Part shown: positions 36,044 to 49,594 of the stretch, in pieces
How the letters are laid out: the number at the start of each line of letters is the position of its first letter
Position numbering within the stretch: the first letter of the stretch is position 1
Assembly: GCA_012295275.1 (NCBI GenBank)
Contig: CM022667.1
Coordinates: 13,782,932 to 13,845,431, forward strand
Source: Chrysomallon squamiferum
Taxonomy: Eukaryota > Mollusca > Gastropoda > Neomphalida > Peltospiridae
Direction of reading: 5' to 3'
DNA length: 62,500 nucleotides
Program-made: the position numbers and the translations under genes
The notes under the pieces: generated by a model
The model's database searches: none
What the model was told of the DNA's origin: nothing
Seen by the model: the letters and a program-made list of their open reading frames with translations, nothing else

Positions 36044-36095
36044 CGTTAGAAGAGGAAAACGGTGCTGAAACACATAAATAAAATCTACTCAAATA
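36044..36095 (+). other. 3'-UTR exon of CxC peptide 7
   Basis: The acceptor TTATTATTTCAG precedes 36044 and AATAAA is at 36077-36082. Confidence 0.65.
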
Positions 36096-36373
36096 CTGCT
36101 TTGTTAATATGAATGTACAATAAATTATTAAATAATTGAAAAAAAAAAAAATAATAAAATAATAAAATGAAGATTTTGAAGATGAAATCGTTGTTGTCTT
36201 ATCTGTTCGTATTGCCAGATTTTTATTCAGTTACTAAATGTAATTATAATTTAAATGCTTAGACTGTACTGTGGCTGAAAGCATGTCTTGTTTTAACCAA
36301 AAGTTAAATATTTGTTTTACATCGTATATTTATGAAATTCTTATTTGCAAAATGGCTTTAATATGAGAAAACG

Positions 36374-36433
<60 letters not shown>

Positions 36434-36699
36434 TATGTATGTATGTATGTATGTATGTATGAATGTATGTTTGTATGTATCCTAAGGATGTAATCCCTTT
36501 TGCGCTATCAATAACAGTTCAATACTGTTGGATGTCATGATTTTAAACTAATTGGGCTTGCAATCACAAAGACATCAATGAATTAAATTAAATTTAGACA
36601 AAAATATTTATCTAAGCATTGCATATACAGATCTTGTAGATAAATGAAAAAAAAAGAGAAGACATTTATTACTTTTCAACAGCTTGTGCATTACAAATA

Positions 36700-36738
<39 letters not shown>

Positions 36739-38488
36739 GGGATTAGAAAATATAATAAGATGTTCAGATAGTAATTACATTTGATGAATTAATTATTTTT
36801 AGTAAAGAATTTTTTTTTATTATTATTATTGTTTGTCTTTTTTAAGATAATCGTACAATAATAATAAATTAAAATATGATCTAATAAATTCACGGATATT
36901 CTTAGAAGATTATTTCCGAATCACAAATATCGGAAATCCAATATGCAATAACAAAAATTTAATCACAGTTCTGTTATTAAACATAATCCAAAAGTTCCTT
37001 TCTCAGTTTTCAGAAAATATACATTGTCAGAAGGAAAGATATTCAGTATATATATATATATATATATATGTAGGACTATAATTATATGTATAGATTTTAT
37101 AATCAAAACATCTCGAGATATACTATGAATATGTAGCTACAAACTGCCAAGTAAGTAAGATTTGTTTTCCTTTTGGTTTAAACTGAAACTGAAAACCACA
37201 TTTGTTACTCTTTGCTGTTATCATCTTTTTTTTTCGTGATTATGTATTTATGTATAATGTAACGGGACATGGCTTTCCTCTCTGGGGCCTATAATACTCT
37301 TAAGACTGTCGATTAAAAAAGAGCTGATTTACTGATCTCTACTATATTCACCTACATCTTGGCATGTTTGGGTACTGACACCAAACATATTTAACAACTA
37401 TGTTCACTGCAAATATGAACTTTTAATTCAAAGCGTAAAACTATTATTGGAAACCAGTCTAATTCGTACAAAATATCAGTCTAGGGATCAAACAAATGTC
37501 AACTTCTTACCGCCATTTTCAAATAATATATGTTCAAATCCTGGACGTGATCAAAATAATATTCATTGCAACTAACAAAAACGACGATTATAATACAGAA
37601 CAGATGCTATGACCACAAGTAAGTAATGCATACCTATTTTACAAGATATATGTCTATGAAATAACGCCACAATCGAACGTAAACTCACGTCAAAAGAAAC
37701 AAAATTGATAATAAAATAGTTATATTAAGACTCATTTAGTCATTATTATTAAACATAATTTTGTACGATTTATCTGTTAGATGTGTCGTATATGATGATA
37801 TGATAATTATTTTCAATAATAATAATTAATAATATACAAACTAATACTTACAAGTTCATTTCAGCATAACTGAATTTAATTGATAATTCGTAGCTTGTCA
37901 GTGACTTACTGTTTGATCATGCTGTTTAAAAAAAATAATAATAAAAAAAATCTTAAACGAATTTATTATTTAATTAAATAATTAAATAAACTTTGTTTTT
38001 ATTGGTTGTTCCAGATATATTTAACTGTAAATTGTACTCCATTTTAATTTCAGCTTCTGCAGATGGTTTTTCGGGGTAGGAATATTCTTAATTACTTACT
38101 CAAATTACTGATCATGTCTAACGTTAAACATAAAGAGAGCAGTGAAAATAAGTTTCAATAATTTAATAATCCTGCTACAAATCTATCATTCTAACTAACT
38201 GTATGTTGATTATTGTTTTGTTTCCAGCATTAATGCCATTTACATTGGTAAATAATATAAATATTTATATTTAATGTGATTATTGGTAATAATAATAATT
38301 TGTAATAATAATAATAATAATAATAATAAACCAGATAATTATAAATAAATAAATTTGTAAGGTTGGGCACAAGATTTGATATCCCTTGACTTTGAATGAA
38401 ATTATGTATGTCCACAATCATGCACACCTTTCATGGATACAGTGTCTGTGTTTGTCATACTGTTGGACTTGTGTATTTTATGCTGCAG
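36096..38488. other. Intergenic region upstream of the kinesin gene
   Basis: Contains poly-A, TAA and GTAT tracts (36374-36470), a TAAA tract (36697-36738), a TA run (37046-37068) and a TAA tract (38285-38330). The KIF15 promoter and first coding exon should lie here or further left. The visible open starts near 38056 and 38235 do not join in the right phase, so I could not place the exon. Confidence 0.55.
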
Positions 38489-40920
38489 TGAGGGTGATGC
38501 TGTACAGGTGTATTTGCGTGTGCGTCCACCGAGTGTGGCAGAGGGTGAGCTTGTTTGCATCGAGTACTGGACGTAGATCCGACTAGAAATGCAGTCATAC
38601 TCCACTCCAAACCACAACCAAAAGTGTTTACGTTTGACCAGGTCGGAGATATCGACGTTAGTCAGGTATGAAATTTTTGGAGCTACCATGCTGATATTTA
38701 TCAAATATATTGACTGTCTCTCTACTGGACTTTTTTGTAGTCATGTATTTTTGTACTAGTGGAGAGACAAAATGAACTTTTGATGTATTTTTTATCAACT
38801 GTTATCAATCTTTATCAGATTTTTGATGTAAGAACATTGTGTGTGTGTCTGTGTTTTTTGTTTTTAATTTGAAATGATTTTTCTTTTTTTCAGAGTAATG
38901 TATTTTCATGTGTTGGACAAAAGCTGATTGAAAGTTGTGTGCAAGGCTATAATGGAACCATATTTGCATAGTAAGTTACTAAGTGTTAGTAGAAGAATTG
39001 TAATAGAATTTATGCTTATGCATCTTTAAAAAAAGATAAATAAATAAAAAATAGGTATTAACAATAAGGAAAATTTTGAAATAATTTTGGACCACTTAAT
39101 TTTCATTTTTTTTTTTTTGAGTTCAGACATCAGCACATGACATCTGATTTTATTATTTTAAAAACTACAGACATCAATCAATTAAATTCATTGATTTGTA
39201 ATGATTAATACAAAAATTAAGAGAAAGATTACCTATTCTTTTTCTAAAAGTTTTAAAAAAGACTAAATGAACAGATAATTTATTTTAGTATATTTTTCTA
39301 CTTTATATTTTTCAGTGGCCAAACTGGCTCAGGAAAAACATACACCATGATAGGTAAAAATACACTTTGAATTTTATAATATTAAACAGTGTTGAATTTC
39401 ACAATACTAAATATTTTGGATCCTTTAATCTTGGTGTAAAAATTATATTCAGTACATTTTGTGAAATGGCAATATCATCCATTTTAAACACAATATAAAT
39501 TTTGTTGATACAGTGCATGAATAAATTCACAAATTATACTAGCAAATGTCTGGGTGATATATTTTCATTTATTTTGGTTCAGGAAAGAAATAATAACAAA
39601 GGATCTTCCCAAAAGGGACCTGCCTACAGAACCAGTTTTTACATTTCATAATCTGGCCTGACAACTTTTATACTTTTACAGAACACTAACAAGATGTTTA
39701 TTTTGCTGAAAGTTTATTAATATTAAATTATTTAGATTATAATGAAATTATAATCTTAATTAGTTTGCTGTTACTATATAAACAGTTAATGATAATTTCA
39801 CTTTCAGATTTTTTTGTTACCATTAACTAAGTGATCATTCATTTGTCCTTTGTGATTTCAGGTCCATCTGAAAATGGGACAAACTTCCAGCACGAACACA
39901 GAGGTGTAATACCCAGAAGTTTCGAGTATTTGTTCGATTTGATCGCGAGAGAAAAAAATATTGTAAGTGACTTTTCATTTGTTTGTTGTCATCACATAAT
40001 ACAGTATCCAGTGCTACTAAAATACTGAAAAATGTGATTATTTGTATTTAACAATACGATGTTGTTTGGTTTTCATTTGGCTGGTTGTACATATAGAATT
40101 GCTATTTATTGTTTAATTTCTTTTCTTATATTTTCAGTTTCTTTTTATTATTTACATATAATTATAGATAGTTACATATTTTGGTTTGTTATTTGTTTTT
40201 ATTTATGTTTAATGTGCTAAATTTTATATTTTGGTAATATAATTCTCTCTCTCTCTCCCTCATAGGAACACACACACACACATACACACACGTTTTTTTA
40301 GTTTTGGTTAAATTAATATAATTTGTAAATTTCAGCATGGTAGCTCAAAACATTTTCTGTGTCGTTGTTCGTTTCTTGAAATCTACCAGGAGCAGATCTT
40401 TGACTTGCTTGATGCCGCTTCATCAAACCTACATTTACACGAAAACATGAAAAAAGGAGTCTTTGTTGATGGCCTAACTGAACGAACGGTTACTAATGCT
40501 AAAGATGCCTACCAAGTAATTGATATATCATAAATCTTTTATTTTATTAGTTTCGATTTCAGAAATTGTATTTTATTGAGTCACACCAGGGATAAAAAAA
40601 AAAAGAAAAAAAAATGGAATAAACAGAATTGTTGTTTTTAATTTTTGACACAACCCATTTAGAAAAATGGATATAAAAAATTTACTTTTTCAGATAAATG
40701 TTTCAGTGTTTCATATGCACAGATAACATTTAGCATCACCCCTATTATTTTTATTTTTTTTTTTATCACATTTTGTTTTTTCATGCTGTCCCAATATTTT
40801 TAGGCAAATGTGGCACAAAAAATTATTTAAACTAAGAAATTCCAAATTTGGAAATATATATTTAGAAACAAACTAAAAATGATCATGATTTATCCAGGGA
40901 GATAAACTTTTGTAATAAAT

Positions 40921-40966
<46 letters not shown>

Positions 40967-41443
40967 TATATATAAATAAAACATACATTTCAGATTTCTG
41001 AACTCCAAAACTGTAGCAGTCTTTTGAAAATTAAAAAAGGCTTTAAAATTATTGATATTATTTTGAAAATTAAATTTTTGTTAATTTTCTTCTTTAATAT
41101 TCTTTTTTAATCCAAATGAAAAATAAATTAAACTTTCAGGTTCTTGTCACTGGCTGGCAGAATCGCAGAGTGGCATCCACGTCGATGAACAGAGAAAGTT
41201 CTAGAAGCCACGCTGTGTTCTGTCTTCAGATTGAGTCAAAAGTTAGTTTGCTTATTTTTATAATTCTTTAACTTTATTCCTACGTAAACTTTATTAGTAT
41301 TTATCGATTGACTTTTCTCCTAAGTAATATTTTGAAATTCAGATTGATAGAGGAAGAAAGAATGATTAGTCCATAAACTCAGAAGAAACTACTAACTTGG
41401 ATGTTTGAATTATCTGAAGTAACTAAAGACAAAAATGATGATG

Positions 41444-41476
<33 letters not shown>

Positions 41477-44400
41477 TAATAATAGTAATAAAAAAATATT
41501 TATTATATAATGAACATCTGTTCAACTTAATCCATTTCCACTTTGATGCTCTTTCCATATTTTAAGACTAAATAATAATCATTTATAACTGGAAAAAAAA
41601 ATTATAATAACTATTTCAGCTGAAACTATACATGTATTTTAATATGATAATAATTATGAATTATAATACAGGTGGAACATTTAAAAAAAAAAAAAATATC
41701 AATTCAGCAGAAATTGTTTTGACTTACAAACTTTAAGTTTTAATACAGTATAAGAACATCTGATGCAAAGTGTGTATTTGAATAATTCTGTTAGGAGGAG
41801 AAGGCTGGCATACTCAGTGTTAGGATGTCACAGCTGAACTTAGTTGATCTTGCAGGCAGTGAGCGACAGAAGGACACAAAGACAGTTGGAACAAGATTAA
41901 AGGTAAAACAATTAAATGTACTTTGGAAAATGTTTATGTATCTTTAACATATTGACATAAATACCTTTCATTTGCATTCAGCAGTAAAATAAAAGCACTT
42001 TCTAAAAAAAAACAAAAATTAAACTTTTATATATTTGGATATACATTTTCAGTTTGTATATCAAATTAATATTTTTTGTCATTTTGTTAATTAATGTTGT
42101 TTTCTAATTAATGTACATATAAATGGAAAGAAGTTTTATTCTCCTTAAAACAAATCTTGGCCCTGAACTGTTTACTAAAGTATCTTGAAGGATTTATTTC
42201 CTTGTGGCTCAAGCCAGAAAAACCATTAACGCAGTCTTGTGCCAGAAACTACTAATATAAATTTAAATAACCCTTCCATATTTGTTGGTGCTATTGAATA
42301 AATAATTATACCTCTACATCCTTCTGCTTGTTGTAGTTTTTGAAGAACATTTTATACATGCATTCCTCTCCCAAAAGCATAATGTTCAGGAATAACGTCA
42401 GTTGTGTTCTTACTTAAAGCTGAAATAGGTCATAATGTCATTAATTTTAAAAATAATTTTCAGGAAGCGGGAAGCATAAACAAGTCTCTCTCAGTGCTGG
42501 GTAATGTGATCAATGCCCTTGTTGACCGGGGGCAGGGAAAGCAAAGATTTGTGTCATACAGGGACTCAAAACTGACTTTTCTGCTGAGGGTGAGTAAAAC
42601 TTAACAACCAACAAAATTGAGTGGTAATTTTACAGATATGCTTAAACCATTCCTCTCTTAGAATCCACTAATTCCTTTTATCTTGAATTAATGATGTGCA
42701 TGTAAATAAACATATACACAAAGGACTAATTTTTATTTTTGTTTACTTGCAGGATTCACTTGGAGGCAATGCAAAGACAAGAATAGTGGCTTGTGTGCAT
42801 CCAGGAGCTAAGTATGTTCTATATCACTGTAAACTGTACTTGTCTTTGTGAATACTGTTTTATTATTTTTAACTCTGCCTGCCTGCCTGTCTGTGTGTGT
42901 ATGTACATCATCTACCTAGCTATACACACACACATGATAAATATATAAATTAATATAGATTATATGTTAATCTTTTGTTTGTTCTAATTATTATGATTTT
43001 TTCTGTGAATTGAATATTACCTAATATGAAAAGTAATAAATTTATTATTTCAGATGTTTTGGAGAAACACTAAGCACATTAATGTTTGCTAGACGAGCAA
43101 AAATGATAAAAAATAAGGTAAATGCCTCATTTTATTTTGAAATATTAAAAGAAAACTTGTAAAATTTCAAATTAAATTTAAAACTCTAAAAATTACATGT
43201 ATTGGTTCTTTAAGGTGTTAAGATTTAAAGTTCATTATGGTAACTGCAGTGAATACCTTTAGAATACACTAAGTTATCTCTCAAATTTCTTTATTTGAAA
43301 GGCCAAGTAAAACATAAAATGTGAAAATAGCAAAAAATACAGTAAAAATGTCCTGCTGATGTGTATTTTATATCATAATTTTTAATTTTTTTTTTTTCAT
43401 GTTTTATGGGAGATTTGCATTACTGTTAAACAGTTTCAACAGTCAAAGTGCTGTTACTTTTTTCTTTTTAAGGTTTTATATACATGTTACTAAACATAAA
43501 AAATTTTTTTTGCATTTTAGGCTGTTGTGAATCAGGACATGTCAGGAAATGTTATTCAGATGCAGACAGAAATTCGCAGATTGAAAGACCAGCTCTTCAA
43601 ATATGAATCACAACAAACCATCATTAGCAATTTTTCAGGTATTTTTTTATTTTAAATTATCAATATTTTTATTATTAAGAAAAAATTAAGAAAATCCAAA
43701 CAATTAAATAAAGTTGTCTGTTATTTGTCAAAATACCATGAAATATTTCATAAAGAATAAATATTTAAAAACAAAAATGTGATCAAAGTTTAAAATTTTA
43801 TATTTATTGATTACATTGTTCAAAGCTAATTAAGAATGTTTTAAATAAATAAACAAATAACTAATTAATTTGTATTTTATTTCTGTTTTGAAACAAAGAA
43901 TGAGAAAGAAATTTCAAATATATATAGAAAGTTTTCTGTTATTTGTCAAAATACTATGAAACGTTTAATAATTAATAAATATTAGAACAAAAAAAAAATG
44001 TGGTCAGTGTTTAGAATTTTATATTAATCAGTGTCCCTATCCAAAGCCAATTAGGAATGTTTTAAATAATTGTTTCTATTTTGCTCAGGTATTATAATTT
44101 TAACCTGTTTGCAGTTATTTTTAAAAAACGATTTGTGAAAAGTAAATTTAACAGATTTTCCAGGCATTTTAATTTTAATTTTAATTTATTATTTTTAATT
44201 TTAATTTTAATTTTAATACTGAATTTTACAGTGACAAGAAAAGATAGAGCTTCCTTCCAGTCAGATAATTTAATTGTGAAATATTGAATTTTAGGGTATT
44301 TTTTAAATTTTTCTTTTGAAGATGTTGAAGATTTTGGAAGTGAGTGGAAAGACAACTTTTACGATGCTATGAACTGGGTAGACAATTTGATAGCAGAGAA

Positions 44401-47078
44401 AAAGGTAAATCATTTAATTAACTGCTACCAAGAAATAAATCTGCTTATATATAAAAACATTAATTGAGTAGTTAAAATTTTCTTGAAATTCTGTCAAAAT
44501 GATGAATCACCAGATATGTGAATCTTATTCTGCTTACTTTGTGAATTTTAGCTCTTCATTAGGATATTTATAGTCCTGTCATATATACCAAGTTAAATTT
44601 TTTATTCCTTTTGTTGTAAATACATTTAAAGTGGTGTTACAAATAAATTTAATAATAAAATTCCATTTATTTGTATTTACACATCACTATTTTATTTGGA
44701 CAACTCATCGTAGTTAATACATTATTATGACAATATGTTAGATAAGATGTGATTGCAGCCATTTTGTCTCCTTTGCAACTGGTGTATGTTGCAAATTTGT
44801 AGCTGCATTTTTTTCCTGACATTAGAAAAATCTTTAGTCTACTCTTTATTTTTATACTTCATTATTAATTAAATTTGGAAAGTAAAAAAAAAAAAAACAA
44901 TTATTTGGAAATAAGCAGAAAATATTTAGATTATTTGTGAACTGCCAATTCTAATAATAAACACTGCCAAAAAAAAAAAAAAAAAAAAAAATTATCTATA
45001 TTTGTTTTCAGATACTGCCAAAAGTAGCTTTCAATAATAAACAGCTCAGCAAAAATGAAAAGGATATACTTAATAATTTTTTTATATTTGATTTTAGACA
45101 CTGCCAATAATAAACACTCAGGCCTATACAAAAAAGGAAATATCTAAGTATTTGTTTTTCCTTTATTTTTCAGACGCTGGAGGAAACTGTGAGTGACTGT
45201 GAGAAAGTTCTGAGCAAGAAGGAGAAAAACTGCCAGACTCTGCGGATGATAATCAAATTTAGAGAAGAGACTATTAAAAAACTGGAGTCGTCTAAAAATG
45301 GGATAGCACCAGATGAACGTGTTGTGAGTAGGTTGTTTAGAAAAACCTCTTTTTTAACAAGCATTCTTCAATGTCCTGTATACTTACTTGATTTAAAAAA
45401 AAAAAAAATGAAAAAAAAAAAGCACTAAACAATGACAGCAGTAATAAAAAACATTTTTCGATCTGTGGTTTGCTTTTCCATATGTTTAGTTTTAAAATTA
45501 ACTCAAGTTTACAACTGAAATCATCAACCTATTTCAAGTTCAGAAGGATAATTTCATGACTATGTATATATAAAATAAATAAATGTTCCTATGATTGTTG
45601 TTATTTTCAGAAGGAACTGCAGAGAGAGCTGGCCATTGTGAGGGAGGATTCTGAACATAAGAGTCAGCTCGCTAACTTGTTGATGGAGAACAAATTACTG
45701 AAGGCAAATCTAAAACAACTCAACTCACTGCAAAATGTCACAAAGTGCCGAGCCAAACAGAATGTGCTTTGGGAACTGTTCAGAACGAGACAGACAGGTA
45801 AATAAACATGTGATAGAATCATTTTAAAATAAACACATTACAGGACTCTTTAACTGTGAAACTTCTCAAAACTGGATCTTCAATAATTGAGAATTCTGAT
45901 TTCTGTAATTCCATAATATACGAAGTCTGTGAATGCAAAAATCTCAATAACTTCAGCAGCTTCCATGCCAGGGATTAATTCCTGTACTGTGAAAGTTCTC
46001 TCAACAGGATCCTTACTGATCCAGAATTACCCCTAAAACCAAATGATTTCAGTGATACTAAAATTTATGAAGTCTCTAAATTAAAACCTGAGTAAACTGA
46101 ACTACTCTTCCATACCAAATGTCTTGTTTGTTCTCTTTACCATTAAGACGTTTCACTGTATGAAGTTAATAAATTTTGGGTGTATTGAAACAGGGTGCTG
46201 TAATTTTCATAATAATGAGAAGAAGAAGAAGAATAAAAATAAGAATAATATTCATACACATAAAAATACCATAACTCCATAAATACCTAAAAATCATACA
46301 ATCAGAGACACATTTAAAGAAAGCTAAACAATAATTTTAACTCTTTAATACTATTAACACTTAATATTGATATAAGGTTAAATGTGATGATCTACTAATT
46401 TGGTGTTGTTAATTATATTCACCACTTCATTATCATCACCATTTCATAAAATATTTACATAATATTCAAATGTTGTTTGTTTGTTAATTAAGGAGATTCA
46501 AAAACATGTAGTCCTCAGGTGTCAATGACTGCATCAGGAACTGAAATGCTTAAAGCAAAGATTGTAAAACTTCAAAATGAAATAGAAACAGTAAGTATAA
46601 TTGTTTTGAGACAGATTATTTCACATCATTATAATCCATTTTAAAAAGTTGGGTAAGTTTCCAGTGTTATTCAGAAACAATAACAGAAGGGTTAAGCATA
46701 TTGTGATAACGTTTTTGAATTCTATGTACCAAACATTGTTTACTATATTTATAATATGTGTATTGGAATGAGAGCATGTTATGCTTCAGATTTATTATTA
46801 TTATTATTATTATTAATATTAAAACTTTTATTAATATTATTATTATTATCAATGTAATAGTTATTGCTGTTGTCATAATAAGTATTATTATTGATGTTTT
46901 AATTGCTAATATTATTATAGTTATCATTATTATTATTACTATAATGATTATCATTATTAATATTATATTCTTATTTTAATGTTATCATTAATATTTATTT
47001 TAGCTATATTATTGTCATTATTTTATTATTATTATTATTATTATTTTAATGTTATCATTATTACTATTTTAGTGGTTA

Positions 47079-47129
<51 letters not shown>

Positions 47130-47339
47130 CTTTACACAGTTGAAACAAACTCGACAAGAGGAAAAAATGATGGCAGAAAAGAAACATCTAGTAACAGAGT
47201 CTGATCTTGTTGCTTCCAAAAAAATGGTTGAAGATTTGGAAAGGAATCTTCAGGCAAAAGAACTGACGAGCAGCATAAATCAGAGAGAAATGAACATGCT
47301 TCATTCCAACACCATTAGGGTAAGACCAATTATTATTAT

Positions 47340-47371
<32 letters not shown>

Positions 47372-47815
47372 CTACAAGAAGTAGTATAGTAGGGGTTTGG
47401 TTATTATTACTAATGCAGCTTGGGGATCCATTATTCAAAATTCCAAAAACCAAAACTTGTTCTGAGCACCAGAAACAAGTGATATCTTACAGTTTTCAGA
47501 TTGTTTAGCAGAGATATTAAAAATATTAGATAGAACAAATTTGAAGCACTTCCAATCTCAAACATTTTGAATACAGAATTTATTAGCCTGTATTACTATA
47601 ACTTCTGGCCAGCATCAGTTATTTCATCATTATTAGACAAGAAAAGAGAAAGCTCTACTATATAAGATACCCAATAGACATAATTTATATTAAAAAAAAA
47701 TAATAATAATAAACAAACTAAAAAAATAAACATTTCTTTATATGTAATGAACAGAAATGTTTTTGTCTTTTTCTAATCATTAATTTATCTAACATTTCAG
47801 TATTATCAATGCTCA

Positions 47816-47859
<44 letters not shown>

Positions 47860-49547
47860 GTTGTTGTTGTTGATATTATTTTTGTTTTGATGTTTTATTA
47901 TTATTTTGTTTCTTTTTCCACATACATTCAGGTAATGACGACACCAAAGAACGCAAGCAACAAAAAATTACGAAACCATGCCATCCTGTCTGACAGCTCG
48001 ATGTCCCCGCCCGAGACCCAGGGCGATGTTTCCATAGAGGAGGAAGGAATAATGGAAGAAAAGATGCCCACCCACATGGCTGAGGAAGTCATGCAGGCTC
48101 TGACAGACGAAATCGCTCAGTTGTTGGTAAGCCTGGTTTTTAAGATATTCACTTAATATTATAATGTATGGTAGTGTAACCGTCATATGTTATGAAATCA
48201 CTCAGTTGTTGGTAAACCTGGTCTTTAAGATATTCACTTAATATTATAATGTATCGTAGTGTAACCGTCATATGTTATGAAATCACTCAGTTGTTGGTAA
48301 ACCTGGTTTTTAAGATATTCACTTAATATTATAATGTATCGTAGTGTAACCGTCATATGTTTTACGAAATCACTCAGTTGTTGGTAAGCCTGGTCTTTAA
48401 GAAACTCATGTTTTACAAAATTTTACGAAATCACTCATTTGTTGGTAAGTCTGGTCTTTAAGATATTCACTTAATATTATAATGTATCACAACGTAACTG
48501 TCATATGTTACGAAATCACTCAGTTGTTGGTAAGCCTGGTCTTTAAGATATTCACTTAATGCTTTATGTGTTGTAACATAACCATCATATGTTATATAAA
48601 GCCTGTAAGATATTCCATTAATGTTATAATGAAGATACCAGTGTTATGTAAAAAATAAACTATATAGTGTAGAAAAAGCTCACAAGATAGTCATATATAT
48701 TGTATTGTTTGTTACCTAGTTTTGATTTAGATTACAAGCAATGTGATATCTGTTGTACTTTTGTTGCCTAGGTAATATAAATTAAGATAATACATTAATT
48801 AATATTATTATATAGATATCTGTGTTATATAAATAATAAACTGTTTATATGTATATTATGATAAAAGCTGACAGTCTGGTCATATAATTTGTAATATTAT
48901 TACGTAGCTAACATAAATTATAAGCAAGCTTTTAGTGTATGTTACATCTGATTATTTAGATAATAAAATGACAGCAGTAAAAATCTAATTATACCCTTAT
49001 TGATAATTATGATAATAAATAAGATTAATAATAATAATACAAAATTCATACTAATTTTGATTTTGATTTTTCTTATTTATCAAATCAAACAAGACAGAAT
49101 TACAAATTAATTTGTGACAATTTAAAGGTTTATTTTACATTGTTACTTATTTAACATTGCAACAAATAAATAAATAAATAATTAAATAAACAAACAAACA
49201 AATAAAGAATGAATGAAAGAAAAGAAAAGAAAAAGTAATAATAATAATAACAACAAACACAATAAATAAATAAAACCTATATTAATACTAAAATTATAAT
49301 CCTTACAATATAATGCTATAATTTTAATATATTTTTGTTTGTGTTTCAGTCAATAAATTCAAGCATGCAGCAGAGAATTGATGAATATGAACACAGCATG
49401 ATTCATCAACAAAAACAGGTTGCCCAGCAGGAACATCAAATAGAACAACTTGATCTGGTAACAAAAAGTTAATTCTCAGAATGAAGTATACATTGTATGT
49501 ATGTGAGAGAGAGAGGCATATAAAAAAATATATCTATATCTATATTT

Positions 49548-49594
<47 letters not shown>

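Larger units (their letters stand above)
38489..43117 (+). other. KIF15: KIF15 motor domain (first ten visible exons)
   Basis: The protein begins [19 protein letters not shown], the first beta strand of kinesin motors. It then shows [23 protein letters not shown] (nucleotide-binding loop across the second/third exon joint), [24 protein letters not shown], switch I in the sixth exon, switch II in the seventh, and [12 protein letters not shown] and [10 protein letters not shown] in the eighth. The neck follows [14 protein letters not shown]. Every catalytic motif is intact; the only defect is the shift between 38549 and 38573. Confidence 0.93.

Noticed and set aside
38433-38488. In-frame ATG giving a longer N-terminus directly upstream of the first visible KIF15 exon
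   Set aside because: The added residues are hydrophobic, unlike KIF15 N-termini, and TTTTATGCTGCAG at 38488 is a good acceptor. A separate upstream first exon is more likely, though not proven.
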